Below the pieces are notes generated by a model that was given only the letters and a program-made list of their open reading frames with translations, did not search any database and was not told the origin of the DNA. Positions 1-8,887 of a DNA stretch of 48,973 nt are shown here, in pieces. The stretch is taken from NCBI GenBank assembly GCA_014055495.1, contig WIAG01000026.1, positions 1 to 48,973 of the forward strand, written 5' to 3'. Source of the DNA: Nitrospira sp. CR1.2. GTDB lineage: Bacteria; Nitrospirota; Nitrospiria; Nitrospirales; Nitrospiraceae. The first letter of the stretch is position 1. Each line of letters starts with the position of its first letter. The translations under genes were made by a program, and so were the position numbers.

Positions 1-1151
1 ACGTCCTTGACTTCTCCCTTGAGGACGCCGCCCTGGACGCCGGCGCCGATGGCGACGACTTCGTCGGGGTTCACGCCGCGATGCGGTTCCTTGCCGAAGA
101 ATTCTTTGACGACCTGGATGACTTTCGGCATCCGGGTCATGCCGCCCACCAGCACCACTTCCTGAATATCCTTGGCGCTGACACCGGCATCCGCTAAGGC
201 CTTCCGGCAAGGCTCAATGGTTTTCTGGATGAGGTCGCCTACCAACTGTTCCAACTTGGCACGGGTCAGCTTCGTGACCAAGTGCTTCGGTCCGCTGGCG
301 TCGGCCGTGATGAACGGCAGGTTGATTTCGCTTTCCTGAGAGGACGAGAGTTCAATCTTGGCCCGCTCCGCCGCTTCCTTCAGGCGCTGCAAGGCCATGC
401 GGTCCTTGCGCAGGTCGATGCCTTGATCTTTCTTGAACTCCTCCACCAGCCAATCCATGACACGTTCATCGAAGTCGTCGCCGCCGAGGTAGGTGTCGCC
501 GTTTGTAGACTTGACTTCGAACACGCCGTCGCCGATTTCAAGGACGGACACGTCGAAGGTACCGCCTCCGAGGTCATAGACCGCGATGCGCTCGTCCTTT
601 TTCTTGTCGAGGCCGTAGGCCAGTGAAGCCGCCGTCGGTTCATTGATGATGCGTAACACGTTCAATCCGGCGATCTGTCCGGCGTCTTTGGTAGCCTGGC
701 GCTGACTGTCGTCGAAATAGGCCGGTACGGTGATGACGGCCTCAGTGACTTTTTCACCGAGATAGTCCTCTGCGGTCTGCCGCATCTTCTGCAGAATCAT
801 CGCCGAGACTTCCGGCGGGCTGTAACGCTTGCCGCGCAGTTCCACATGTGCGTCACCGTTGTCGGCTTCCACCACTTTGTACGGAAGCCGCTTCATGGCT
901 TCCTGCACTTCTTTGCTCCTGAATTTCCGTCCCATCAAGCGCTTCACGGAGAAGATGGTATTCTCGGGATTCGTGATGGCCTGCCGCTTGGCAATTTGCC
1001 CAACCAAGCGCTCGCTCTTGTCCGTGATCCCCACCACAGAAGGGGTGGTGCGACTGCCTTCGGCATTGGCGATGACGACCGGGTCTCCACCGCTCATAAT
1101 GGCAACGCAGGAGTTTGTCGTGCCGAGGTCGATTCCGATGACTTTGCCCAT
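1..1151 (-). CDS. dnaK: Chaperone DnaK (Hsp70), C-terminal part cut off by window edge
   Basis: ATP-dependent Hsp70 chaperone that folds and protects cytosolic proteins with DnaJ and GrpE. About 383 codons are visible, covering the whole nucleotide-binding domain: the N-terminal phosphate loop IDLGTTNS, the second loop [10 protein letters not shown], and the adenosine motif [11 protein letters not shown]; the substrate-binding domain lies outside the window. The start ATG at 1149-1151 is preceded by a good GAAGGAG ribosome site. It lies 89 bases downstream of grpE on the same strand, so the two are likely co-transcribed. No CIRCE operator or clear sigma-32 promoter is visible upstream of either gene. 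The identity is certain. Confidence 0.98.
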   Translation of the reverse strand, partial: MGKVIGIDLGTTNSCVAIMSGGDPVVIANAEGSRTTPSVVGITDKSERLVGQIAKRQAITNPENTIFSVKRLMGRKFRSKEVQEAMKRLPYKVVEADNGDAHVELRGKRYSPPEVSAMILQKMRQTAEDYLGEKVTEAVITVPAYFDDSQRQATKDAGQIAGLNVLRIINEPTAASLAYGLDKKKDERIAVYDLGGGTFDVSVLEIGDGVFEVKSTNGDTYLGGDDFDERVMDWLVEEFKKDQGIDLRKDRMALQRLKEAAERAKIELSSSQESEINLPFITADASGPKHLVTKLTRAKLEQLVGDLIQKTIEPCRKALADAGVSAKDIQEVVLVGGMTRMPKVIQVVKEFFGKEPHRGVNPDEVVAIGAGVQGGVLKGEVKD

Positions 1152-1240
1152 GGGTTGGCTCCTTCGCAAAAGAATATCAATACGTGAACGATTGTGTCAG
1201 CTGCTCGCGTGAAACTCGCGTGGTCTTTTCGCGGCTGGCG

Positions 1241-1795
1241 TTAATTCGCCGCGCCGGTGGAGACGGTCACCATGGCGGCCCGGAGGATGCGGTCTTGGAG
1301 GAGATAGCCCTTTTGGTACTCTTCCACGACATGATTCTCAGGGACAGTATTCGACGGAACCTGCGCGACTGCCTGTTGTGTCGCCGGGTCGAAGGCCTGT
1401 CCGACGCTGTCGACGGCTTTGACGCCGAATTTCGTCAGCGCGCCGACCAACTGTTTGAGTGTGAGTTCCACTCCCTCCGTCAGGGCGTCGACAGTTCCCG
1501 CTCCCTTGGCGGACTTGATGGCCCGCTCAAGATTATCCACTACCGGGAGCAGTTCCTTGAGAATCTGTTCGTTGCCGAACTTGATCTGTTCCCGTTGATC
1601 CCGCTGGGCGAGTCGCTTGTAGTTGTCGAACTCTGCCGCCAGTCGCAGGTATTTTTCGTTGGCGGCGTTGCATTCGTCGGTCTTGGCGTTCAGCGCCTCT
1701 TGCAGTTCGCTCGAGCCGTCACTCGTGCCTGCCGCCGCCTCGCCGGAATCGTCTAAGTTGTCGATACTGTGAATGTTCTTGTCGTCTTCAGACAT
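1241..1795 (-). CDS. grpE: Nucleotide exchange factor GrpE
   Basis: GrpE dimers release ADP from DnaK and so reset the chaperone cycle. The 184-residue product has the expected layout: an acidic, disordered N-terminus (about residues 1-35), a long helix/coiled coil carrying the family signature around RLAAEFDNYKRL (about 50-65), and a C-terminal beta domain with the typical GxAFDPxxQQAV-like stretch near residue 137. It sits directly upstream of dnaK. The 134-base gap to coaX upstream contains a plausible sigma-70 type promoter, so grpE-dnaK may form its own transcription unit inside the larger same-strand cluster. Confidence 0.97.
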   Translation of the reverse strand: MSEDDKNIHSIDNLDDSGEAAAGTSDGSSELQEALNAKTDECNAANEKYLRLAAEFDNYKRLAQRDQREQIKFGNEQILKELLPVVDNLERAIKSAKGAGTVDALTEGVELTLKQLVGALTKFGVKAVDSVGQAFDPATQQAVAQVPSNTVPENHVVEEYQKGYLLQDRILRAAMVTVSTGAAN

Positions 1796-1818
1796 TGATT
1801 ACACCTTTGCTGGGGAGT

Positions 1819-1846
1819 GAGATAGCCATATGTGAGGGGAAGTCAA
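1819..1846 (-). promoter_or_regulatory. Putative sigma-70 promoter for grpE-dnaK
   Basis: On the minus strand a -35 box TTGACT (1841-1846) and a -10-like box TATCTC (1819-1824) are separated by 16 bases, ending about 24 bases before the grpE start codon. The -35 box matches the consensus in five of six positions, the -10 in four. There is no CIRCE inverted repeat or sigma-32 box in this gap. The call rests on pattern match only. Confidence 0.4.
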
Positions 1847-1929
1847 CGGGGAATAAAAAGAAAACATCGCTTTTTCAGGTCCCTACGGGCTTGATCGGGG
1901 GCTGCAGCGGCGGCCGCGGAGAGCCGGCC

Positions 1930-2700
1930 CTATGCGAGGCGATTGCGGCGGTACAACAACTCCAAGCCTTCGAGTGTCAGGAAGGGGAGCACCTCTTGGA
2001 TCGTTTCGGCTTCTTTGGCGATGACCGTGGCTAGGCCGCCTGTGGCGATGACCGTGGACCGCCGACCGAGTTCGCGCTCCATCCGGTGCACAATGCCGTC
2101 CACGAGTCCGACATAGCCGAACAGCAACCCGCTTTGAATGCCCCCGATTGTGTCGGTCCCGATGACGGTTTTCGGACGGATGATTTCGACCTTGGGCAGT
2201 TTGGCGGTGCGGGAAAACAGCGCATCGGCAGAAATTCCCAAGCCGGGCGCGATCACACCACCGAGATATTCACCCGAGCCGGTGACGGCGCAGAATGTGG
2301 TGGCGGTACCGAAGTCGACGATGATCAGATCGGAGCGGTATCGCGCATAGGCGGCGGCCGCGTTGACGATCCGGTCGCTTCCGATTTCTTTGGGATTGGC
2401 ATAACGGAGCGTCAAGCCGGAATCGGTGTCAGGGCCGACAATGACGGGGATATGGTGAAAGTAGGCCTGAAGCAGCGAATCGAACGTCGCGGTCAGCGCG
2501 GGTACGACACTGGACAGGATGCAGCCGGTGATCTGCCCGGGTGCGAATCCCGCATTTTGAAGCAGGTTGAGCAGCAGAATGCCGTATTCATTGTCGGTTC
2601 GCCGCGATTCGGTGGCCAAGCGCCAGTGCGCCCGCAGGGTGGACCCTTCGAACAGGCCGCACACCACGTTGGTATTCCCGATGTCGATGGCAAATAACAT
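1930..2700 (-). CDS. coaX: Type III pantothenate kinase
   Basis: Phosphorylates pantothenate, the first committed step of coenzyme A synthesis; CoaX enzymes are not feedback-inhibited by CoA. The 256-residue protein has the usual family length and motifs: N-terminal phosphate loop DIGNTNVVCGLFEG (residues 6-19), the DFGTATTFCAV block, and GGVIAPGLGISADALF around the substrate pocket, all of the ASKHA acetate-kinase fold. It follows birA by 35 bases on the same strand; the birA-coaX pairing is common in bacteria. Pantothenate supply could connect to the ketopantoate reductase-like gene at 10,481, but that is inference. Confidence 0.97.
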   Translation of the reverse strand: MLFAIDIGNTNVVCGLFEGSTLRAHWRLATESRRTDNEYGILLLNLLQNAGFAPGQITGCILSSVVPALTATFDSLLQAYFHHIPVIVGPDTDSGLTLRYANPKEIGSDRIVNAAAAYARYRSDLIIVDFGTATTFCAVTGSGEYLGGVIAPGLGISADALFSRTAKLPKVEIIRPKTVIGTDTIGGIQSGLLFGYVGLVDGIVHRMERELGRRSTVIATGGLATVIAKEAETIQEVLPFLTLEGLELLYRRNRLA

Positions 2701-2735
2701 GGTGAGGTCACTCTACCCCAAGCGGGAGACGGATT

Positions 2736-3608
2736 TCACCCCCGCAGGTGGACGACTTCCGCGCTCCTGACCTCCAGCAACGACGAGGTGGGCGGTTGAG
2801 CGTTGTCGGAAATGACACGGAGCCTCAGGCAACCGTCGGGACCAATGGATTCGGCAAGGCCTTCGACGATGCGCCCCTGCTCAAGGCTGACGCGGACGGT
2901 TTTGCCGAGGGTCGAGCATCGTTGCGTGAATTCGTCGATCATCCCGGTCGGCCCATCGGTGAGGAGACGGTCCAGGCGTTGCTCAAGCCGGAGGAACAAC
3001 TCTGCCAGGAGAGTGACACGGTCCACGGGGCGACCGCCTTCTGCCGCGAGGGTGGTGGTAGCGGCTTGGAGCTCCTCTGGAAAACCGTCGAGCGGAGCGT
3101 TGATGTTCAATCCTATGCCGATGACGATGGCGATCGTCTTATCGGGTCTGGTGGTTTGTTCGCACAAGATGCCGCCGATTTTTTTTGTGTCGATCAATAG
3201 GTCGTTCGGCCATTTGACGGCAATGGGTAGTCCGGTCGCGGCGGCGAGTGCATCCGTGGTGGCCAATGCCGCGAACAGGGGAATCCATGACAACCAGGGA
3301 CCGACACGGGTGACTCCCGGCGCGGGGAGCAGCACCACGGATGTATAGATATTGCCTTGAGGAGGCGAGTGCCAGGTTCGACCCCGCCGCCCTCGGCCCG
3401 CGGTTTGACGGTCGGTGAGGAACACCGACCCGTGAGGAATCGGTGTGGCACTCGGCTGTTGCAGGGCCAGCAGCGCATCCGCGTTGGTGGAGGTCGTGGA
3501 GGGAGTGTATCGCAGAACCCGGCCGAACGCGCGCGTGCGCAGGGACGCTCTGAGGCGGTCGATGTCCAAGTGATCGGTGAATGGTGAATGGTCAGCGGTT
3601 CCGGGCAC
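2736..3608 (-). CDS. birA: Biotin--[acetyl-CoA carboxylase] ligase
   Basis: Activates biotin to biotinyl-AMP and attaches it to the carrier protein of acetyl-CoA carboxylase. The 290-residue protein shows the biotin-binding signature GRGRRGRTWHSP, the catalytic-loop stretch KWPNDLL with KKIGGILCE, and a C-terminal SH3-like domain. It has no N-terminal helix-turn-helix, so it is a monofunctional ligase rather than a BirA repressor. The ATG start overlaps the end of nadC by 17 bases; a TTG 13 codons further in would remove the overlap and cannot be excluded. It is part of the valS-nadC-birA-coaX string. Confidence 0.95.
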   Translation of the reverse strand: MPGTADHSPFTDHLDIDRLRASLRTRAFGRVLRYTPSTTSTNADALLALQQPSATPIPHGSVFLTDRQTAGRGRRGRTWHSPPQGNIYTSVVLLPAPGVTRVGPWLSWIPLFAALATTDALAAATGLPIAVKWPNDLLIDTKKIGGILCEQTTRPDKTIAIVIGIGLNINAPLDGFPEELQAATTTLAAEGGRPVDRVTLLAELFLRLEQRLDRLLTDGPTGMIDEFTQRCSTLGKTVRVSLEQGRIVEGLAESIGPDGCLRLRVISDNAQPPTSSLLEVRSAEVVHLRG

Positions 3609-4473
3609 GACGCCCCCGAGAGGCGGAGAGGTCCATGCTGAGGTTGGCTGCGGGGGCCGAGTGGGTCAGCGCGCCGACTGAAATAAAATCCGCGCCGGCC
3701 TGGGCCATGGCAGCGACCGTCTGCAGGGTCATCCCGCCGGAGACTTCCACCAGGGCGCGTTGTTTGATGAGCGCGACGGCCTGCCGCACCAGGGCGGGGG
3801 ACATATTGTCGAGCAGGATGATGTCGGCCTTGCCGGCCAATGCTTCTTTCACTTCCTGCAAGGTTTTCGCTTCCACTTCGATGCGCAAACCATGGGGAGC
3901 GCCGGCGCGCGCCAGGCGGCAGGCTCCGGCCACATCAACGCCCGTCGAGCGCAGGACCGCAAGGTGGTTGTCCTTGATGAGCACGCCGTCACTGAGCGAG
4001 AACCGATGGTTCTTTCCACCTCCCAGCTGTACCGCCCATTTTTCGAGGGCTCGTAACCCCGGTGTGGTCTTGCGTGTATCGAGAATCCTGGTCGGAGAGC
4101 CATGAACCGCGGCGCAGAACCGCGTCGTGAGGGTGGCGATGCCTGAAAGTTGCTGGAGAAAATTGACGGCAACCCGTTCGGCCATCAGCAGTGAGCGCAC
4201 ATCACCATGCACCGCGAGCACCGGGGTCTCCGGTTTCACAGCGTCTCCGTCTTTCACGGTCGTGGTGATGCGCACGGAGGGATCCACTGCCAGGAACACT
4301 TCGCGGGCAACGGCGACTCCTGCGACGGTCATCGGCTGATGGGCGACAATGGTGGCCGTGGCCTGAAGCGCAGTTGGAAACAACGCGCTGGTGGTGGCGT
4401 CGCCGGAGGCGAGATCTTCATCTAGCGCCAGTTGCACGGCGCTCCGAATGGTCTGGAGACTAGGAGCGCTCAT
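3592..4473 (-). CDS. nadC: Nicotinate-nucleotide pyrophosphorylase (carboxylating)
   Basis: Quinolinate phosphoribosyltransferase: converts quinolinate and PRPP to nicotinate mononucleotide, CO2 and pyrophosphate in de novo NAD synthesis. The 293-residue product carries the hallmark RILDTRKTTPGLR, the basic pocket stretch HRFSLSDGVLIKDNH, EVEAKTLQEVKEAL, and the C-terminal EVSGGM and ISVGALTHSAPA phosphate-binding blocks of the alpha/beta barrel. It overlaps valS by 14 bases at its start and birA by 17 at its end, a strong sign of one transcript. The nadA and nadB partners are not in the window. Confidence 0.97.
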   Translation of the reverse strand: MSAPSLQTIRSAVQLALDEDLASGDATTSALFPTALQATATIVAHQPMTVAGVAVAREVFLAVDPSVRITTTVKDGDAVKPETPVLAVHGDVRSLLMAERVAVNFLQQLSGIATLTTRFCAAVHGSPTRILDTRKTTPGLRALEKWAVQLGGGKNHRFSLSDGVLIKDNHLAVLRSTGVDVAGACRLARAGAPHGLRIEVEAKTLQEVKEALAGKADIILLDNMSPALVRQAVALIKQRALVEVSGGMTLQTVAAMAQAGADFISVGALTHSAPAANLSMDLSASRGRRARNR

Positions 4474-7222
4474 GACGTTTACGGTCCCAGGTGTGAACCT
4501 CTATATGGCCGAGCGCTTCCTGGAAGAGTTGAATTATTTGGGATTCGCGTTTGAGACGTTCGTGGTGTTCGCTCAGGACATCGGGCGGTGCCTTGGCGAC
4601 AAAATCTGGATTGCTGAGCTTCTGCTGCGTCCGTGCCACTTCTTTTTGAAGCAGCATGTTCTGCTTGATGACATTGTCTTTGGCCTTCTGAAGGTCCGCG
4701 TCCTCCATGGATGTTCGCACTTGGACTGAGTTGCCAGTCAGGACCAAAAGGCCGCCGGGATTACTGCCTTCAAAAGTATCTGCAATCCAAAGGTCTTCAA
4801 CGTTCTCCATGTACTCGATCAAAAATTTATGCTTCCTAAGAGCTGAGCCAACTTTACTCGTTTTCCCGTGCGCCCTGAAATGGAGTTTCTTGCCTGCGGG
4901 ATACCCGAGGATCGCACGCGCCTGGTTCATCAGAGCGCGACATTCTTCCAGCAGCGCGAATTCCTGCTCGACTTCCTGTGACTCCCAATCCGTTCTGGTG
5001 GTCGGAAAAGGGCTCCGGACGATGCTGGCGCCTGCATGCGGCAACGTTTGCCAGATTTCTTCCGTGATGAACGGCATGAACGGATGCAGCAATCGCATCA
5101 TGGTTTCGTACGTCTCGGCCAATGTTTGCCGCGTACTCTTCGCCTGTTCGGAGGTCGCATCCTTGAGCGCAGGCTTCACCATCTCGATGTACTTGTCGCA
5201 GTACTCGTGCCAGATGAATTGATAGACCGCACTGGAAGCCCGGTCGAACCGGTACTGCTCCAACTCCTGAGTGACCGTGCTGATGGCGGTATTTAGGCGG
5301 CTCAGAATCCAGCGGTCAGGAAACGATCGTTGTGCGGGCGGGACGTCGACGCGTTCGCCGTCCAAATGCATCAGGAGGAAACGGGCCGCGTTCCAGATTT
5401 TGTTCGTGAAGTTCCGGTAGCCTTCGATCCGCTCCTCGGCTAGTTTCACGTCCCGCCCGGGGGAGGCCATGGCCGCCAGGGTGAAGCGGAGCGCGTCCGT
5501 GCCGTATTGCTCCATCACATGCAACGGATCGATCACGTTGCCTTTCGACTTACTCATCTTCTGGCCTTCGGCATCGCGAACCAGCGCATGGATGTACACG
5601 TCGCGGAACGGCACATCGCCCATGAACTTCAGGCCCATCATGATCATGCGCGCGACCCAGAAGAAGAGAATGTCGAGCCCGGTGACCAGGGTGGAGGTCG
5701 GATAATAAGCCTTCAACTCCGGCGTTTGCTTGGGCCATCCCAGGGTGGAGAAGGGCCAGAGCGCGGAAGAGAACCAGGTATCCAGGACATCGGGGTCCTG
5801 GACCAGGGCGTCGCGGTGGCCGTGCGGACAGGCGTCCGGCATCGTTTTCGCCACGATGGCGACGGCATCCGAGGGAATCAATGGCGCTCCATCCGAACTG
5901 CGCCGCAAGAAGGGCGTGCCGTAGCAGGTTTCGCAGTACCAGGCAGGAATTTGATGACCCCACCAAATCTGCCGCGAGACGCACCAGTCTTTGATGTCCC
6001 GCATCCAGCCGAGATAGTTGTTCTTCCAGGCCTCGGGAATGATTCGCACGCGCCCGTCTTCGACGACCTGGATCGCCGGTTCGGCCAGCGGCTTGATCTT
6101 GACGAACCACTGGTCTGACAAGAACGGTTCAACCACCGTCTTGCAGCGATAACATTTGCCGAGCGCCATCTTGTGGGGCTCGGATTTTTCCAGGAATCCC
6201 TGATCGGTGAGGAGTTGTTCGATCTTCGGGCGAGCCTTCGCGACAGGAAGATTCTCGACCGCTTCCGCAACGGCCGCATCGGCCAGGGAATCGGCCAATC
6301 GGAGGTGCGCATGGAGATCGAGGATCTTGATCCGTTTCAGCGCGTGTCGCTCGCCTGCTTCAAAGTCGTTAAAGTCATGGGCGGGCGTAATCTTGACGGC
6401 GCCGGTGCCGAATTCCCGATCGACCAGGATCGAATCGCCCACGATGCGGATTGCGCGGTCCGTCAATGGTAATCGGACGTGCTTGCCGATCAAGTGGCGG
6501 AAACGGTCGTCTTCCGGGTGCACGGCCACCGCCGTGTCGCCGAACAGGGTTTCCGGGCGTGTGGTCGCCACCAGAAGACACTGTGTCGGATCGTCCGCCA
6601 GGCGATAGCGGATCGTGTAGAGCTTTCCCGTCGTCTCTTCGTGTTCGACTTCGATATCCGACAAGGCGGTCAGACAGCGCGGGCACCAGTTGATCAAGCG
6701 CTCGCCGCGATACAGCAGTTCGTCCTGATGCAAGCGAACGAAGACCTCACGGACCGCTTCGGACAGACCGGGGTCCATTGTAAACCGTTCCCGCTCCCAA
6801 TCGCAGGAGGCTCCAAGCTTCTTGAGTTGGCCGATGATCGTCCCGCCGGATTGTTCTTTCCACTTCCATACGCGCCTTAGGAATGCTTCTCGCCCGAGTG
6901 TTTCCCGCGACGTGCCTTCGGCCTGCAGTTGCCGCTCCACCACATTTTGCGTCGCGATGCCGGCGTGGTCCGTCCCGGGCATCCAGAGCACATTGCGCCC
7001 TTGCATGCGCCGCCAGCGGCTCAAGATGTCTTGCAAGGTGTTGTTCAAGGCGTGGCCCACGTGCAGCGACCCCGTGACGTTCGGGGGAGGGATCACCATG
7101 GAATAGGGCTGACCTGTATGAGCCGGATCGGCGTGAAACAGGCCGCCATCGATCCAGCGCTGGTACCAGCGGTTTTCGACGTCGTGCGGGCTGTAGGTTT
7201 TATCGAGTTGTGGGGTGGACAT
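4460..7222 (-). CDS. valS: Valine--tRNA ligase
   Basis: Class I aminoacyl-tRNA synthetase that charges tRNA-Val and edits mischarged threonine. The 920-residue length fits bacterial ValRS. The HIGH motif appears as HVGH at residues 54-57 and KMSKS at 555-559; between them lies the large editing insertion (about 190-350) with the TTRPETLFGDTAVAVHP signature. The anticodon-binding domain spans about 600-770 and a C-terminal coiled coil (about 850-910, rich in Lys/Glu/Gln) ends the protein, as usual in this family. It is the first gene of the minus-strand cluster running to dnaK. Confidence 0.99.
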   Translation of the reverse strand: MSTPQLDKTYSPHDVENRWYQRWIDGGLFHADPAHTGQPYSMVIPPPNVTGSLHVGHALNNTLQDILSRWRRMQGRNVLWMPGTDHAGIATQNVVERQLQAEGTSRETLGREAFLRRVWKWKEQSGGTIIGQLKKLGASCDWERERFTMDPGLSEAVREVFVRLHQDELLYRGERLINWCPRCLTALSDIEVEHEETTGKLYTIRYRLADDPTQCLLVATTRPETLFGDTAVAVHPEDDRFRHLIGKHVRLPLTDRAIRIVGDSILVDREFGTGAVKITPAHDFNDFEAGERHALKRIKILDLHAHLRLADSLADAAVAEAVENLPVAKARPKIEQLLTDQGFLEKSEPHKMALGKCYRCKTVVEPFLSDQWFVKIKPLAEPAIQVVEDGRVRIIPEAWKNNYLGWMRDIKDWCVSRQIWWGHQIPAWYCETCYGTPFLRRSSDGAPLIPSDAVAIVAKTMPDACPHGHRDALVQDPDVLDTWFSSALWPFSTLGWPKQTPELKAYYPTSTLVTGLDILFFWVARMIMMGLKFMGDVPFRDVYIHALVRDAEGQKMSKSKGNVIDPLHVMEQYGTDALRFTLAAMASPGRDVKLAEERIEGYRNFTNKIWNAARFLLMHLDGERVDVPPAQRSFPDRWILSRLNTAISTVTQELEQYRFDRASSAVYQFIWHEYCDKYIEMVKPALKDATSEQAKSTRQTLAETYETMMRLLHPFMPFITEEIWQTLPHAGASIVRSPFPTTRTDWESQEVEQEFALLEECRALMNQARAILGYPAGKKLHFRAHGKTSKVGSALRKHKFLIEYMENVEDLWIADTFEGSNPGGLLVLTGNSVQVRTSMEDADLQKAKDNVIKQNMLLQKEVARTQQKLSNPDFVAKAPPDVLSEHHERLKRESQIIQLFQEALGHIEVHTWDRKRHERS

Positions 7223-7312
7223 AAGAGGCGCACGTGGCGGCGCGGGCGCATCTTACCATGTGCTGCCGGGGCTCTCAAGACAACGACGGCGCATCAGTGG
7301 CGGTGCAAAAGG

Positions 7313-7342
7313 TTGTAGCGGAGTGAAGCCCTGTGATATACA
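7313..7342 (+). promoter_or_regulatory. Weak candidate promoter for the 39-residue basic protein
   Basis: A -10-like TATACA (7337-7342) lies 18 bases downstream of TTGTAG (7313-7318), and about 70 bases before the start of the small basic gene. The boxes match the consensus only in part (four and three of six positions), so this is a weak call. The region is shared with the divergent valS gene. Confidence 0.25.
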
Positions 7343-7413
7343 TCCGGCGGTTCAGCCGATGTCGAGAGAGCTCGCCGGCCCGCAAGCCGATGTATCGTTA
7401 GTAAGGAGAGACT

Positions 7414-7533
7414 ATGCCGAGGGGACGTGAGAAGGATCGGAAAGTTCGCAAGAAACACCGCAAGAACATTGCTCGCGTGAAGGGATTGGCCAAGGCCCGT
7501 CGTGCGGCGGCCAAGAAGGTCAAGCGAGGGTAA
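7414..7533 (+). CDS. Small, highly basic protein (39 aa), unknown function
   Basis: The reading frame starts at an ATG with a strong AAGGAG ribosome site (7403-7408, spacer 5) and encodes 39 residues, more than 40 percent of them Lys or Arg, with no acidic cluster, cysteine or membrane segment. The composition (MPRGREKDRKVRKK at the start, then alternating K/R/A helix-forming stretches) suggests a nucleic-acid or ribosome-binding helix. It does not match the Thx/S31e ribosomal peptide that I know. It stands alone between divergent valS and the convergent response-regulator gene. The ribosome site and clean frame make it a likely real gene; the function is unknown. Confidence 0.7.
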   Translation: MPRGREKDRKVRKKHRKNIARVKGLAKARRAAAKKVKRG

Positions 7534-7548
7534 CGCAGCGAGGCGTTA
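7531..7548. terminator. Palindrome joining two convergent stop codons
   Basis: A perfect 6-bp inverted repeat, TAACGC / GCGTTA with a 6-base loop, begins with the TAA stop of the small basic gene and ends with the TAA stop of the convergent response-regulator gene. It could form a short hairpin on both transcripts. No U-tract follows, so terminator function is uncertain. Confidence 0.3.
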
Positions 7549-8679
7549 GTCGGGTGAGCTCAACCGTGTGATCTCGGCCCGTATCTGAGTTTCCGCCACG
7601 TCTGGAACGATCCGTTGCACAGCCTGCAGGATCGGGTCTTGTGCCATTTCCCGCACAATCTCATCGGCCGCCTGTCGTGCACAGGTCGCAGCCGCGTGCT
7701 CGACTTCTTTTTTCAGTAAGTCCGTGATCAAGTCGCGTTGGCTGTGCAGGGCTTGCGGCAGGTGTTGCTTCACGCTGGCGTCCGTCAGCGCACCGAGTAA
7801 TGTCTGGGCCGACTGTTCGACGAGGGCCGGCGCTAGTTCGGTCACTGTCTGCCGGACGGTCGTCTCAATGCCGGCACGGTGCGACTGGCTCTGGCGAGCC
7901 ACTTCTTCCTGAACCATTGGCCGGAGGCTATGCTGCATCCGTTCCGGGGCGAACGCCTCCGCAACCTGTTTGCTCACTTCAGCCTGTACGGCCTTGCCGA
8001 GGGCAGCCCCTAATTGCCCTGCGACCTCCTTGGCGACCGCGGCGGGCAAGAGCTCGGTGATGGCGCGGTCGGCTTTGACGGCCGTCGATTGGAGGAGATG
8101 CTCAACCAGACCCCTCATCAGGTCTTCGCCTGTCGGTTTGCCTGCGGATGCTGCTGAGGACATAGGGGCGTGCTCCTTCTCCCTCACCTGGCGGGGAGCC
8201 TGGGCGGCGACGGCGTTTTTCGGCGATTCCTGCTCTTCCTCGTCGTCGGCTCCTGTGGTGGCCGGGGGCCAGGTACGTGCCTTGGCCGGTTTCTGGCCGC
8301 GCGATCCTTCAGGCTTGCTGAGGATGGTCTGAATGGTGTCCAGGAGCTGTTCGCGTTGAAGCGGTTTCGTGAGGAAAGTGTGGACACCGAGCGAGCGCAA
8401 TTTGCTTTCGTCTAGGCGGTCGGCGGCATCCACCATGGAGACAATCAGCGTCTCCGCCAGATGATCCTGCCGTCCGACTTCCTTGCAGAAGCCGGAGAAG
8501 GTCATGTTCGCAAGGTGGTAATCGGCAATGATCAATGCGGGGTTTTGCGTCCGGGCGGCGTCGAGAGCGGCGGGACCGTCTTGAAATCCTAACACCCGAT
8601 GTCCCTCAGGGGCGGAGAGTTGCTCTACCATGCGTTGTACCGCCGGGCTGCTGTCGATGACGAAGATCGTGGAACCCAT
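7546..8679 (-). CDS. Response regulator: REC domain plus long helical C-terminal region
   Basis: Residues 1-115 form a receiver domain: acidic D9 in FVIDSS, phospho-acceptor D53 in IIADYH, conserved K105 in TFLTKPL. A low-complexity linker (about 118-165, rich in K, E, P, A) leads to a C-terminal region (about 170-375) of helical, amphipathic repeats rich in Ala, Gln, Glu and Val, with no DNA-binding, HisKA, GGDEF or CheB-like domain. Such tails often mediate protein contacts or oligomerisation. There is no kinase gene next to it. GTG/ATG choice: the ATG at 8679 has GAGGGG upstream. Output function is unknown; a FrzS-like or scaffold role is only a guess. Confidence 0.9.
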   Translation of the reverse strand: MGSTIFVIDSSPAVQRMVEQLSAPEGHRVLGFQDGPAALDAARTQNPALIIADYHLANMTFSGFCKEVGRQDHLAETLIVSMVDAADRLDESKLRSLGVHTFLTKPLQREQLLDTIQTILSKPEGSRGQKPAKARTWPPATTGADDEEEQESPKNAVAAQAPRQVREKEHAPMSSAASAGKPTGEDLMRGLVEHLLQSTAVKADRAITELLPAAVAKEVAGQLGAALGKAVQAEVSKQVAEAFAPERMQHSLRPMVQEEVARQSQSHRAGIETTVRQTVTELAPALVEQSAQTLLGALTDASVKQHLPQALHSQRDLITDLLKKEVEHAAATCARQAADEIVREMAQDPILQAVQRIVPDVAETQIRAEITRLSSPD

Positions 8680-8709
8680 CAGAACCCCCTCGCTGTACCC
8701 ACCCAGGCG

Positions 8710-8738
8710 AAGCTAACAAAGGGTCTGGGAACTGTCAA
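8710..8738 (-). promoter_or_regulatory. Putative sigma-70 promoter of the response regulator
   Basis: The minus strand has a perfect -35 TTGACA (8733-8738), a 17-base spacer and a weaker -10 TAGCTT (8710-8715), about 31 bases before the start codon at 8679. The perfect -35 and ideal spacing support it. Confidence 0.45.
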
Positions 8739-8813
8739 AGAAAAGGCCGAAACCGACTGGGGGGAGGAGGCCATGTCCGGCGAGAACGCCGCTGGCGGAG
8801 GTTTTACGTATCC

Positions 8814-8822
8814 TGATACAAT
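8814..8822 (+). promoter_or_regulatory. Extended -10 promoter candidate for the HAD gene
   Basis: TGATACAAT is an extended -10 element (TG, one base, then TACAAT, five of six matches), 65 bases before the HAD start codon. There is no good -35 box at the normal distance, which is typical for extended -10 promoters. Confidence 0.4.
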
Positions 8823-8887
8823 CCACCACCCGGCCGGTCGATGAGTGACTGTCCAGGAGATCTGATCATGAGGAGTGAGTCAGCACG

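Noticed and set aside
1861-1885. Terminator hairpin between coaX and grpE (GAAAA/TTTTC with a T-run)
   Set aside because: The stem is five A-T rich pairs and too weak to call.
1152-1930. CIRCE operator or sigma-32 promoter before grpE and dnaK
   Set aside because: No TTAGCACTC/GAGTGCTAA pair is present and the nearest CTTGAA-like/CCCC boxes have wrong spacing.
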